53,149 bases of DNA from Phycisphaerae bacterium (GTDB taxonomy: Bacteria; Planctomycetota; Phycisphaerae; UBA1845): contig JAJDDX010000124.1 in the NCBI GenBank assembly GCA_029260055.1, forward strand, positions 1 to 53,149, read 5' to 3'. Of the stretch, positions 1 to 9,157 are shown piece after piece. Numbering within the stretch: the first letter of the stretch is position 1; each line of letters starts with the position of its first letter. The notes beneath the pieces are model-generated. The model was not told the origin of the DNA. It saw nothing but the letters and a program-made list of their open reading frames with translations, and ran no database searches. The position numbers were made by a program, and so were the translations under genes.

Positions 1-443
1 TCACGACTCCGCACCCCGCGCCGTGATCGCAAAACGAGGGCAGGCGTTCTAGCCGCACGCTGAGGGTGGGCGACCTGTTCGCAGGCTGAAAGCCTGCTCG
101 ATAGTAGCCGGGGGTGCGGGCGCCGAAGGCGGACGCCCCCCCCCCCGGATCGCAGGACAACGAACACAACGACCCTGAAGGGGTCGAACACGCACCGGGC
201 GACAGTACGACCCCGACGGGGTCGGTTCGTGGGAGGGAAAACGGTTCCGTGGGCGGCGTTCGCCTTCGGCGAACTTACCCACGGCTATGATCTCTCAGCC
301 TCTCAGGCTGGGGCTGGGTTGCGCTTTCTAGAGCGCAGGGCGCCACTTGTGGCTTGGCGAATAGCGCAGCAGCATCGCCCTCACCGGCTGTGCCCGGTCA
401 ATCGGCGCGCGCACGGGCTCGCTGAGGCTAGCCCCGCCCTCGC
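1..443. repeat. Hairpin-rich intergenic module
   Basis: No gene is supported here. The stretch holds a series of short perfect inverted repeats with 3- to 5-base loops: 81-87/91-97, 170-175/181-186, 208-214/218-224, 258-264/268-274 and 296-301/305-310. The fourth is nested inside an outer 7-bp stem, 247-253 pairing with 278-284. There is also an 11-base run of C at 136-146. The region lies downstream of the minus-strand transporter, so it could terminate that transcript. The overall look (paired ACCCCG/CGGGGT blocks next to CCCACGGCTATGATCT) resembles a mosaic I recall from planctomycete intergenic regions. The hairpins are seen; the family link is from memory. Confidence 0.5.
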
Positions 444-2582
444 CTACTGCACGCCGTGCATCATCTTCTTGAGCTTCGGCACGACAACCGCCATCAACAC
501 CGTCCCCACGCCGCACATGACCACGAAGATCAGGAAGTAATTCCCAGGCGGCATCTTGCCCCAATACGCTCCGAAGACCTGAGCGAGCTTCTCAGCCACC
601 GCCGTCGCCAGGAACCAGCCGCCCATCAGCAGGCCCACGTGCTTTGCCGGCGCCAGCTTCGTCACCAGCGAAAGCCCGACCGGCGAAATGCACAACTCGC
701 CCATCGTCAAGAACAGATAGAACGCAATGAGCCACCAGACGCTGACGCGGAACTGAGACGACTCGAGATAAACCTTATCGACCGCCACCTTGAAGGCGGG
801 ATCAGACGCAGCCGCAAGAAACTCGGTACGGGCACGCGTCTTGATCTCGCTCAGGGCCGTCAGCGTGCGAGCCTCGGGATCCCACCTCACGACCATCTTG
901 CGGCTGGCTCCCTCGCCTTCCATGATCTCGAACGCCCCCACGCCCTGCGGGAAGTGTGCCAACACCGTCGACAGCGTCTTATCTTCGGAAAGCTCCTCCT
1001 CACCGGTTCTTTCCGCGAACGCCTCGACCTCCGCCACCAAGTCGGTCGGCGCTGTCGCCGCCAGCAAGCGGAATCGGTCCAGGTCCACGAAAACGCCGCT
1101 CATTTGAAGCTCGCGGGACCCCGTGTCGTAGCGCAGCCGCTTGGCACCGTAGTACTCATTATCGGCATCGTCGTCGATCGTGTAGACGAAGCCTTCCGCA
1201 TCCACAAGCACGCCACTCGGCATGGACGCCAGCGGCGCGCTGGATCCGCCGTTTTCGACGTTCGCAGCCGGCCACATGACCCCGAACGCGACGACGACCA
1301 GCGCGAGCCCCATCGCCATTTTGGTGGGCGTAGATGGTTGCAGGCCGCGCCGACCGAGCCATATCCACAGGAAGGCAAGGACCGGCGCCAGGGTGATAAT
1401 GAAGAACGGATTGATCGACTGAGTCTGCCCCGAACTCATCGTCGGATCGCTGAACCAACTCGATGCCGCACCATCAGCCGCAGCCGACTCGACATCCAAC
1501 GTCGCGGGAATCACCTCAGAAGTGGTCAGCCGCAGGTTCGTGTGCTTATCCGCCCACACCAGCATGGCGTTGGCTTGCTGCTCGAACGCCGCCCAAAAGA
1601 TGATCACGAAGACGAAGATGACCAGCAGCACCACGATCCGATCCCGCACGACACCGAAGGGTACGGCCGCCTGCGCCGCGCGAGCCTTCTCGACCTTCGC
1701 TGCCGACTTCGGCCCCGGGCCGTCCTGCTGGAATTCAACGAGCTTACGCTGCCCGATCACATAAACGATCAGCCCGAGAATCATGCCCACGCCCGCGGCG
1801 CCGAAGCCAAAATGCCACCCGAAGGTCACCCGCAGCCAGTCACACAGCAGCGGCCCCGCGAAAGCCCCGAGGTTGATGCCCATGTAAAAAAGCGTGAATG
1901 CGGCGTCCCGACGCGGATCGCCGGGTTTGTACAGGCTACCGACTTGTGTGGAGACGTTCGGCTTGAGCAATCCGACACCCGCGATGATGAGCCCGAGAGC
2001 CGTGTAGAAACACCATAACGGCTCGAATGCCATGGTAATATGCCCGGCAGACAGCAACACGGCTCCGTATATGACGGCCTTCTTGGCGCCGATATACCGA
2101 TCAGCCACGAAGCCGCCAACCACCGGCAGGCCGTACGCCAGCGCGGCATACCACCCGAGCAGGCTCGATGCGTCCTCCTGACTCCAGAAGAAGTGATTGA
2201 GCATGTACAGGATGAGCAGGGTCTTCATGCCGTAGAAGCTGAACCGCTCCCACAACTCCGTGAAGAAGAGCACGTAGAGACCCTTCGGGTGGCCAAACAG
2301 ATCGCCGGCTTGCTTGCCCGACGAAGACGAGGACGTGCCGAGGGCTTGCCCGCACATCGCGCAGAACCGCGCTCGCGCCTTGTTGGCGTGTGCACAGCTA
2401 CTGACAAGGCACACGTTGGCGGTGTCGTCCGCCGCCTGTATCTGTTGTCCCGCGGTCGCCTCGACCGTCTCCGCCTCATCCAGCGAACCGCCGCACTGCG
2501 CGCAAAACTGCGCTTCCGGCGGGCTGAGGTGATCGCACCCCGATTGGGGACATCGCTTGGCCTGATTGCTGCCGTCGGGCAT
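444..2582 (-). CDS. POT-type transporter with two N-terminal zinc ribbons
   Basis: This 712-residue inner-membrane protein belongs to the proton-dependent oligopeptide transporter branch of the major facilitator superfamily. The family motif ELWERFSFYG sits at about residues 109-118 in the first membrane helix, and many hydrophobic helices follow. The cytoplasmic N-terminus carries two Cys4 ribbons (C11, C16, C27, C30 and C58, C63, C74, C77), both with CX4C-X10-CX2C spacing. A soluble insertion of about 150 residues (roughly 475-620) lies between two late helices. An upstream Met would add 59 Arg-rich residues without homology; the start used here has AGGAG 8 bases upstream. Transport of di- or tripeptides is typical of the family, but the substrate here is unknown. 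The ribbons suggest metal binding or a protein contact (inference). Confidence 0.88.
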   Translation of the reverse strand: MPDGSNQAKRCPQSGCDHLSPPEAQFCAQCGGSLDEAETVEATAGQQIQAADDTANVCLVSSCAHANKARARFCAMCGQALGTSSSSSGKQAGDLFGHPKGLYVLFFTELWERFSFYGMKTLLILYMLNHFFWSQEDASSLLGWYAALAYGLPVVGGFVADRYIGAKKAVIYGAVLLSAGHITMAFEPLWCFYTALGLIIAGVGLLKPNVSTQVGSLYKPGDPRRDAAFTLFYMGINLGAFAGPLLCDWLRVTFGWHFGFGAAGVGMILGLIVYVIGQRKLVEFQQDGPGPKSAAKVEKARAAQAAVPFGVVRDRIVVLLVIFVFVIIFWAAFEQQANAMLVWADKHTNLRLTTSEVIPATLDVESAAADGAASSWFSDPTMSSGQTQSINPFFIITLAPVLAFLWIWLGRRGLQPSTPTKMAMGLALVVVAFGVMWPAANVENGGSSAPLASMPSGVLVDAEGFVYTIDDDADNEYYGAKRLRYDTGSRELQMSGVFVDLDRFRLLAATAPTDLVAEVEAFAERTGEEELSEDKTLSTVLAHFPQGVGAFEIMEGEGASRKMVVRWDPEARTLTALSEIKTRARTEFLAAASDPAFKVAVDKVYLESSQFRVSVWWLIAFYLFLTMGELCISPVGLSLVTKLAPAKHVGLLMGGWFLATAVAEKLAQVFGAYWGKMPPGNYFLIFVVMCGVGTVLMAVVVPKLKKMMHGVQ

Positions 2583-3059
2583 GAGCCGTGCTCCTGAAGA
2601 TTGCGTGTGTGGGCCGTGCGCTCGTTCCTGCGCCCTCCGTCGATCGCGCAAGAACGAACAAGGCACGTAGCCGGTGACCGCGCCCGTGCGTGGGCGTTCG
2701 CGCATGGGCGATCGAAGGATAACGGACGACCGAGCCGCAGGCCAGCCCGAGCAAGCCACAGGCCGACCAAGGCCCTCATGGCAGTGCAGAAGGTCCGATC
2801 ATGCGATGGCAACACGTGCGCGTAGACCGCCAGAGCCACCGCAAACGCCCCAGCTTGTCATGCCGCACCGTGGCAAAGGACTCTATCGGACTCACCCGCA
2901 TGTCGCGGGCTGCGGCGACGCGCAAAGCATCGTTGCCGCTGCTGAGGCGTTTCTGGTACGATGATTATCGTACGTCGGCCGAACCGCCGGGACCGCGGAA
3001 GCCGATAGCACTACACCGGATGGAAGAGGGAAATCGCCGCCTTTGAGGACTGTGGCCGT
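2583..3059. other. Divergent intergenic region
   Basis: This 477-base stretch separates the minus-strand transporter from the plus-strand lipoprotein and should hold promoters for both. The only clear structure I see is the dyad at 2956-2973, listed separately. Open frames running through it are Arg/Pro-rich and unconvincing. Confidence 0.4.
2956..2973. promoter_or_regulatory. 7-bp perfect dyad upstream of lipoprotein gene
   Basis: GTACGAT (2956-2962) and ATCGTAC (2967-2973) form a perfect inverted repeat around a 4-base spacer. It is locally AT-richer than its surroundings and lies 86 bases upstream of the next start codon. It could be an operator half-site pair or a small hairpin. I cannot assign a regulator. 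Confidence 0.35.
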
Positions 3060-3632
3060 ATGATGGGACGTTCGCTGAGCATCGCTCTACTTCTTGCCGC
3101 CGGTCTGGTCACCGCGTGCAACTCGCAGGTGGCGCAAACGAATTCGCCCTGCACCGACGACCCGGACTGCGCGGATCAAGCCCTGGTAGACGAACCGATC
3201 GACGGCGCAGACGGCACAGACGACGCGGCTGATCCGTCCCCGATCAATCCCGTTCGCCCGCTCGATACGCCGGCAGAACAGCCCCTACCCACGAACGACG
3301 ATGACCCGGACGCCAATGGCACGCCGCCCGACGAGCCCCCATCCGACCCACCGCCGGCGGACGGCGATCTGGACGATCTGTTCATCGATCTTGATGGGTT
3401 GTACGACGACCCGGGTTCGACAAGCGCCGGCACGTCGCCCTACAACCCGTTCGGGACGACCTACACCGGCGGCTCCACCTGGGATCTGCTCTCACTTTGG
3501 CTCGACGGCATGACGATGGGCCTGCTCGATCCATCGGCGGACACCGGCGGATCGTCTTACACCTACCTCGAACTAATGTGCCTCGACGGCGACACGCCCG
3601 ACAGCGTCTGTAGATCACGCTACGGAAACTGA
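3060..3632 (+). CDS. Asp/Pro-rich lipoprotein, function unknown
   Basis: This 190-residue protein begins with a short basic n-region, a hydrophobic stretch and a lipobox ending at Cys20 (VTAC), so it is probably lipid-anchored. Residues about 25-110 are dominated by Asp, Pro, Thr and Gly and look unstructured and acidic. The C-terminal 80 residues are more ordered (Gly/Ser/Tyr/Trp-rich) and include two cysteines close to the end that could form a disulfide. I recognise no family. A GAGGA motif lies about 10 bases before the start; a second in-frame ATG directly follows the first. The gene converges on the ion transporter to its right with only a 23-base gap. An acidic surface spacer is plausible, but the role is unknown. 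Confidence 0.72.
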   Translation: MMGRSLSIALLLAAGLVTACNSQVAQTNSPCTDDPDCADQALVDEPIDGADGTDDAADPSPINPVRPLDTPAEQPLPTNDDDPDANGTPPDEPPSDPPPADGDLDDLFIDLDGLYDDPGSTSAGTSPYNPFGTTYTGGSTWDLLSLWLDGMTMGLLDPSADTGGSSYTYLELMCLDGDTPDSVCRSRYGN

Positions 3633-3655
3633 GCCCACGCAGCGCGGTACACGAA

Positions 3656-5053
3656 TCATCCAAGCAAGAGCCAGATGCCGTACAGATATCCCGTCGCGAT
3701 CAGAAGCTGAGCGAACGCAAAAACCCCGCCGATCTTGACGAACTCCAGGAACGTCAACTTCAGCCCGTGCCGTTTGAGGATCGTACAGGCCACCACCGTG
3801 CTGGCCGACCCGATCGGCGTGATGTTGCCGCCGAGGTTCGCTCCGAACACCACAGCCCACCATTCAACCGATCCGACGGCCTCAGCCGCCTCCGGCGTCG
3901 GGCCGAGTATCTTCGCCAGCATCGCCGCCAGCGGAATGTTGTCCGTCACACTCGAGAAGATCGCCGTCAACCACATGAGCCCGTACGGCCCCGTCTCATC
4001 CGTCACGCGGGTCAGCAAGTCGCCGATCTCGAGCAGCACCCCCGCCTTGTCCATGACCCCGATCACCACGAACAAGCCCACGAAGAAGAAGACCAGCGAC
4101 CATTCCACGTCGTCGAGGTCATGCTCGACATCCTTGGCGTGGAGCAACAGCATCAACACCGCAGCCAGCATGGCCACGATTTCGATGCCGAAATCCCGCA
4201 GGATCGGAATCTGAGCCTTCAGCGCGAAGCCCAATATCACGAGCACGACGGCCACGATCGACGTATAGAAGAACCGGCGATCCTCCACCGTCTCCCACTC
4301 ATCGAAGGCCGTCACCAGCGCCAGGTTGTGCGCTTTCGCTTCGGTATCGCGAAGAGGCCGCACCGTCTTGCCGAACATCATCCGTGCAATCAGCAGCGTC
4401 ACGATCGTGGCCACGACAACGTACGGGGTGGCGACGAGGACAAAGCTCAGGTAGCTGATGCCCGCCGCCTTGCCGATGATGATGTTCGGTATCGAGCTGA
4501 TGAGCGTCAGCAGCCCGCCGACGTTCGTCATGATCCCCTCGGTAATCAGAAACGGCTTGGCGTCGAGGTCGAGCTTGCGACATGCCACCACCGTCAGCGA
4601 TCCGATGATGATCATCGCCGTGATGTTGTCGAGAAACGCGCTGAACACCGCCGTCAGGACGCTCAGGAAGATCAGCAGCTTGAACGGATCACCCCGGCTC
4701 GCCTTGAGCATCTTCACGCTGACCCACGTGAACACGCCGCTGCGCGCCGCGATCTCGACGAAGACCGTCGCGCCGATGACGATGCCGATCACCTCCCACT
4801 CGATCATCTCGATGTAGACCGGAAGATGATGGCCCACCTTGTGCGGGAAGAACCCCCAGTAGTCCGCCAGGAACAGACACAGCAGCCCCGACAGCAAGAC
4901 CAGAACCGTCTTGTGGATCTTCTCCGTCGCCAGAAGCAGCAGCGTCACGACGAGGATCAGGCTGAACGTAACCGTCTGATAGCCGGGCACCGCGCCGCCG
5001 GCTTCCGCACCACTTGAGGCGAGCATCGCTGTGTTCAAACCACCGAACATCAC
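3656..5053 (-). CDS. Ion transporter superfamily permease (ArsB/NhaD-like)
   Basis: A 465-residue polytopic inner-membrane protein with two inverted halves typical of the ion transporter superfamily. Each half carries a re-entrant-loop motif: AFLDNITAMI in the first half and SSVTDNIPLAAMLA in the second. The glycine-rich sequence GANLGGNITPIGSASTV near the C-terminus is characteristic of ArsB, NhaD and related carriers. Substrates in this superfamily include sodium/protons, arsenite and organic anions, and the sequence does not decide between them. The start is a GTG directly followed by ATG. The gene lies 18 bases downstream of the universal-stress-protein gene on the same strand, so the two are very likely cotranscribed. 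An Na+/H+ antiport or salt-stress role is inference from that pairing. Confidence 0.82.
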   Translation of the reverse strand: MMFGGLNTAMLASSGAEAGGAVPGYQTVTFSLILVVTLLLLATEKIHKTVLVLLSGLLCLFLADYWGFFPHKVGHHLPVYIEMIEWEVIGIVIGATVFVEIAARSGVFTWVSVKMLKASRGDPFKLLIFLSVLTAVFSAFLDNITAMIIIGSLTVVACRKLDLDAKPFLITEGIMTNVGGLLTLISSIPNIIIGKAAGISYLSFVLVATPYVVVATIVTLLIARMMFGKTVRPLRDTEAKAHNLALVTAFDEWETVEDRRFFYTSIVAVVLVILGFALKAQIPILRDFGIEIVAMLAAVLMLLLHAKDVEHDLDDVEWSLVFFFVGLFVVIGVMDKAGVLLEIGDLLTRVTDETGPYGLMWLTAIFSSVTDNIPLAAMLAKILGPTPEAAEAVGSVEWWAVVFGANLGGNITPIGSASTVVACTILKRHGLKLTFLEFVKIGGVFAFAQLLIATGYLYGIWLLLG

Positions 5054-5071
5054 GTCAGGTCAACCCCCGCA

Positions 5072-5944
5072 TCACAGCGCCAGCACCGGAATGTCCCGAA
5101 CCGTGTGCATCAATTGATAGTCGTCGGCGGAGATGTGGCTGTGCCCTTCGACATGATGCCCGACAACGAGAACGCTGTACCCACCCGCCTCCAGCTCCGT
5201 GCGCACCGTCTCGACGATATCACCGACCGCCAGGCGGTAGCTCGCGTCATACGGCGCCTCACGAGCCGCAGCCACCACGCCCTTGAGAAACCGTTCGCCA
5301 TGATGCGACAGCTTCTCCACCAGCTTCTCCCCCTCTTCGGTGTCCACCTCGGGAGACACCCGCATCGCATCACGCACGTCCGCAACCTCGGCCTCGCTGA
5401 CGACGTGCAGCAGCAGCACTTGCCCCGCGTCCTCGACCAACGTAAAGGAGTGAGAAAAGTTCTGCGTCTGCTGGAAGCTGCCCGTCAGGCTGTGAAGGAC
5501 CCTGCTGAACACCGAGGCCGGCTCGTCGATCTCACTTCGAACCAGCAGTATCGGTGGCGAAGTGCCCTCGACGAGCGCATCGACGCTGACCACGCGCCCG
5601 GCCTCATCCTCCGGCTCGGGCATCAGGACCAGTTGACTTCGCCCGATGCTGACCTGCCCCACTAACTCGGCGGTAGAGCGAAACGCCGCAGGCGCCGCCG
5701 CGAAGTCCGTTACTGTGGTAGTCGCTGCGACGGAGTCCTTCGACAGTGTGTCCGGATAGTGGACCTGAACCTCGGACCCGAACCGTGTCTTGAGATGCGC
5801 CGCGAGCCGACAAACCGACGCATCCAGCGCGTCGTTCTTGAGGACAACCGCCACGCGCGCGAGTGTCACCGGTTCGATCTCGAGCACCGGAATCGACGCC
5901 TGCTCGAAGATCGACTCGAATTCATCCAATGATTGTTCGCGCAT
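5072..5944 (-). CDS. Tandem universal stress protein (UspA-like)
   Basis: About 290 residues with two UspA-type alpha/beta domains. The N-terminal half (about 1-135) is diverged. The C-terminal half (about 160-290) shows the usual pattern of hydrophobic strands, a long helix with an EGEKLVEKL-type stretch, and the terminal strand pair ending in VRDIPVLAL. The Gly-rich ATP-binding signature of ATP-type Usp proteins is not clear, so nucleotide binding is uncertain. I chose the start at 5944 because a GGGAGG ribosome site precedes it; a 24-residue upstream extension has no homology. It sits between the RND exporter (90-base gap) and the ion transporter (18-base gap) on the same strand, pointing to a stress or ion-homeostasis unit. 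Confidence 0.8.
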   Translation of the reverse strand: MREQSLDEFESIFEQASIPVLEIEPVTLARVAVVLKNDALDASVCRLAAHLKTRFGSEVQVHYPDTLSKDSVAATTTVTDFAAAPAAFRSTAELVGQVSIGRSQLVLMPEPEDEAGRVVSVDALVEGTSPPILLVRSEIDEPASVFSRVLHSLTGSFQQTQNFSHSFTLVEDAGQVLLLHVVSEAEVADVRDAMRVSPEVDTEEGEKLVEKLSHHGERFLKGVVAAAREAPYDASYRLAVGDIVETVRTELEAGGYSVLVVGHHVEGHSHISADDYQLMHTVRDIPVLAL

Positions 5945-6034
5945 CCGCGCCACCTCCCGAAGCCCGCACTTGATCGCTAACTTAGCCCGCAGGATTGTCA
6001 CCACGAAACGGCGCAACGCAAGACGCCGCCGCCC

Positions 6035-8764
6035 TTACGCCCGCAGACGAACAACGCGCAGCATAGCCGGCAACAGCAGAAGAGTCGCAGCCAGGCATCC
6101 GATGATGCTCAGCACCACGAGCCCGCCGAGGCGTGCGTTCGCCGGCACCTGTGACAACGTCAAGATGCCGAAACCGAGCGCCACCGCCACGGCATCGATC
6201 ATGATGGCCGGCCCCGTCGCAGCCACCGCGTCCCGCACCGCCGGCTCCACATCGAGCCCGGTCGACCGAGCCCGGCGATACCGTTCAAGTAGATGGATCG
6301 CGAAGTCGACGCCGATGCCCAGCGTCATGCCGGCGAACATCGAGGTCGCCACGCCCAGCGGCATGCCGACCAGGCCCATCACGGCAAAGTTCACAAGCAC
6401 AGCCAGCGCGCACGGTACGACCGCCAGGAAACCGAAAGTCACCGACCGCCCGAGCAGCGATGCCACGATGAGAATCCCCACCAACGAGATCACCAGCGAT
6501 CGCGTCTGCGTCTTGACGATCGCTTTGATCAAGGTCTGGCTGACCGCCACGTCACCGGCGAAGGAAAGCTCGACACCCTCCGGCTCGAGGTGCTCTCGCT
6601 CGTAATCGCGGATGGCGTCCATCAGACGCGCCGTGTCCACGAAGTTCGCATCCGTCAAGAAGATCGTGGTGATCGCCCGGTCGTAGTCTGCGCTCACGAT
6701 CTGGTGGATTCGATCGGCGCCCCGTATGCGCTCGTACTGCGCCCAAAGCCACCGGACGCGCTCCGGCGTCGGCGGGATACGCCGCGATTCCTCTTTGAGA
6801 GCCCGGGCTATCAGGTTCGTCGTTCGGATGTAATCCGCCGGACCGATCACCCCTCCCACCTTGTACGCCTCGAGCCCTCTGATAAAGCCCGCCATGGCGG
6901 ACATGCGCCCGATCAGACTCGGCCGAAGAAAACGCTTCGGTGTAATCTCGTACTCGAGTTGTTTCGCTTTCGCCGCCTGCATCGTCAGTTTGGGTGAACC
7001 CACTTGCGGCGGCAGCGTCACGACGACTCGTGGATCTTTGGCCGCCGCTGCTTCCTCGAAAGCCGCATCGCTGATCCACGTCGTCCGGTCACGGTACCGC
7101 GCCTCGCGCTCGCCTTCCTTTCCGGCATGCTCCGATTCGCTCACCGCGTGAATGCGGATGTGCTGCCCGGTCAAGACCGAGGGGTCGTCAGCCACCGTCC
7201 CGGGAAGCGACAACGTGTGGTGGTTGACGTGCTCCTCGTCGAGCGACCCGCTGATGTGCCCGTGCCCCGCATCCGCCTGCAAAAGCAGGATGTGCATCCC
7301 GAGGAACGCCTCGTTGAACGCATCCGTGGCCTGGCGAAACTCACTCGACGGCGAGAACCCGTCGATCCAACTATCCTGCACGACGATCCGGCGCACGCCC
7401 CAAGGCGCCGCCAACACCACGATCAAAGCCATCGCCAACACGGCATACCGCGCTTTCAGCACGGCCCCACCGAATCGCGCGAAGGACCGTAGGCCGCCCG
7501 CCGCTGTCGCCCGAAGGCAAGCCTTGCGCGACACGAACCACCGCTCTGGAATCACCGCCAGCAGCGCGGGGATCACGGTCAATGACCAAAGCATGCAAAA
7601 GACCACGCCGACCGCCGTGAACACGCCGAACGCGCGCACCGGCCCGATCGGCGACAGACCGAACGACAGAAACCCAACGGCGGTGGTAATCGAGGTCTTG
7701 ACCACCGGCACCCACATCTCCGACATAGTCGCGTCGAGCACTTCAACGCGGCTTCGCTGCCCGTCCTCCAGCAGCAGGTCGCGATACCTGGCAAAGATGT
7801 GGATTTCGTCCGCCACACCGATGGCGGTTAGAATCACCGGCAGCACGGCGATAGTGAGATAGACCGGAACGCCGCACCACCCCATCAGGGAGAACACGAC
7901 AACGATCGCCGCACCGACCTCCGCCAGCGGAAGTGCCATCGCAACGACGCTGCGAAAGAAGACCAGAAACACCAGCGCCATGACGCCGATGGCGACGGGA
8001 ACCAGCCCCACGTGCCGCGCGATCCATTCGCGAAGTGCGTCGATCGCACTGATCGACATATCCGTCTCGTCCGACCCGCCCGCCTCGGGCGCGTGCCCCA
8101 ATAGCGCCGGCGGCACGCCGAGGTCCTCCAGCAGATGGGTGCCCAAAAGCGCTTCGGCGACCGGTGCCCCGATGACGTGGGTCTTCTCGTCGAAGGGCCT
8201 GTGCGCGTCGATGATGCCGTGAATCGTACGGTACAGGTCCGCCCGGTTCGTGCCCTTTGGGGTCCCGACGAAAACCGTCGTCGCCGATTCGTCGTTGGAG
8301 ATCAGTGTTCCGCTATATAGCCCGATAGTCCGGAGGTCGTCCCGTAGCGTGATGAGCGTCTTCTCGTCCGTCGGCAGCGGATCGAGGAACCGGCGGAAGT
8401 CGAGTGAGCCCGGCTTGACCCGGTGGCCGGTCTCCGTGGCGAGGCTGAACACGTCCGTGGCCCGGACGCCCTCGATCTCCCGAAAGGCCTCGGTCAGTTC
8501 GGCGACCAGCCGCAGTGTATCGGCGTTGAAGATCCCCCGGGAATGCTCCGATTCGATGACCACCACGACCTGGTCTTCGAGCCCGAACCGGTCCCGAATC
8601 TCCCGATCCAGCACGATCTCAGGGGCCTCAGCCGGTACCAGAGCGTGACCGTCCGTGCGGATTCTCAGGCGCAGGGCCCCCGGTGCCACCGCACCCGTGG
8701 CCAGCAACGCCACCACCAGCACACGCCAGGGATGGCGAATCGAATACCGATAAAAGCCTCTCAA
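6035..8764 (-). CDS. RND/MMPL-family exporter (HAE3-like)
   Basis: A 909-residue inner-membrane exporter of the resistance-nodulation-division superfamily, MMPL/HAE3 type. Helix 1 follows HPWRVLVVALLATG near the N-terminus. A large extracytoplasmic loop, a block of five helices, a second large loop and a second block then follow. The duplicated helix-4/helix-10 signatures are visible as IGVADEIHIFARYRD and GIGVDFAIHLLERYRR; these carry the acidic residue expected in the proton relay. The second loop contains a His/Glu-rich stretch. The start is probably a TTG at 8764, preceded by GGAGG at 5 bases; the ATG further upstream would add 35 hydrophilic residues. HAE3 members often move lipids or hopanoids, but the cargo here is unknown. 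It is probably first in a three-gene unit. Confidence 0.85.
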   Translation of the reverse strand: MRGFYRYSIRHPWRVLVVALLATGAVAPGALRLRIRTDGHALVPAEAPEIVLDREIRDRFGLEDQVVVVIESEHSRGIFNADTLRLVAELTEAFREIEGVRATDVFSLATETGHRVKPGSLDFRRFLDPLPTDEKTLITLRDDLRTIGLYSGTLISNDESATTVFVGTPKGTNRADLYRTIHGIIDAHRPFDEKTHVIGAPVAEALLGTHLLEDLGVPPALLGHAPEAGGSDETDMSISAIDALREWIARHVGLVPVAIGVMALVFLVFFRSVVAMALPLAEVGAAIVVVFSLMGWCGVPVYLTIAVLPVILTAIGVADEIHIFARYRDLLLEDGQRSRVEVLDATMSEMWVPVVKTSITTAVGFLSFGLSPIGPVRAFGVFTAVGVVFCMLWSLTVIPALLAVIPERWFVSRKACLRATAAGGLRSFARFGGAVLKARYAVLAMALIVVLAAPWGVRRIVVQDSWIDGFSPSSEFRQATDAFNEAFLGMHILLLQADAGHGHISGSLDEEHVNHHTLSLPGTVADDPSVLTGQHIRIHAVSESEHAGKEGEREARYRDRTTWISDAAFEEAAAAKDPRVVVTLPPQVGSPKLTMQAAKAKQLEYEITPKRFLRPSLIGRMSAMAGFIRGLEAYKVGGVIGPADYIRTTNLIARALKEESRRIPPTPERVRWLWAQYERIRGADRIHQIVSADYDRAITTIFLTDANFVDTARLMDAIRDYEREHLEPEGVELSFAGDVAVSQTLIKAIVKTQTRSLVISLVGILIVASLLGRSVTFGFLAVVPCALAVLVNFAVMGLVGMPLGVATSMFAGMTLGIGVDFAIHLLERYRRARSTGLDVEPAVRDAVAATGPAIMIDAVAVALGFGILTLSQVPANARLGGLVVLSIIGCLAATLLLLPAMLRVVRLRA

Positions 8765-9157
8765 GTGTACCTCCGCAGCCGACTTCCCTGAGCAATTGCG
8801 ATATGCCCGCCAAAGACCCGATGCTAGGCGCTGCCCTTGAGATGGGCAACTGGCAGGTGAGCGGGCCATAGCAGCCGGTGGAGGACTGAATCGGGCCTCT
8901 GGAGCCCCGCCTGCCCAGATTAACGTCCGAATTGCCTGTCAAAAGATCGTGAATATGCACTATAATAGGTTGGGCCTGCGGAGAGAGGCCACCGAACCTG
9001 CGCCGGCAGGTCGGTCGCCCGCTTTTGATTGGTCGATCTGTGAACAGTCGTTCACCTTCGCCGGTCGCGCCCTTCTACGACGCCCGAACGAGGCCGTGTC
9101 GCCGAGCGTTCTTGACGCGTCTGATGTACCGTACTTCGGTTTGAGTCGACTGAGGCA
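8765..9157. other. Divergent intergenic region with promoter-like element
   Basis: This 393-base stretch separates the RND exporter (minus) from the DUF1702-like gene (plus). Apart from a perfect TATAAT on the plus strand, listed separately, I see nothing compelling. A 70-codon frame (8949-9161) overlaps the next start by four bases but has no recognisable features. Confidence 0.4.
8937..8966 (+). promoter_or_regulatory. Candidate sigma-70 promoter for lipid/polyketide locus
   Basis: A perfect TATAAT lies at 8961-8966. A weak -35 candidate, TGTCAA at 8937-8942, sits 18 bases upstream. It faces the DUF1702-like gene with a leader of about 190 bases. The -10 box stands out in this GC-rich context, but the -35 match is poor. 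Confidence 0.35.

Noticed and set aside
456..2018. 520-residue frame on the plus strand opposite the POT transporter
   Set aside because: It is Arg/His-rich without motifs and is an antisense shadow of a clearly recognised transporter in GC-rich DNA.
3767..5017. 416-residue plus-strand frame opposite the ion transporter
   Set aside because: Extreme His/Arg/Gln composition and no homology; it is a shadow of the minus-strand gene.
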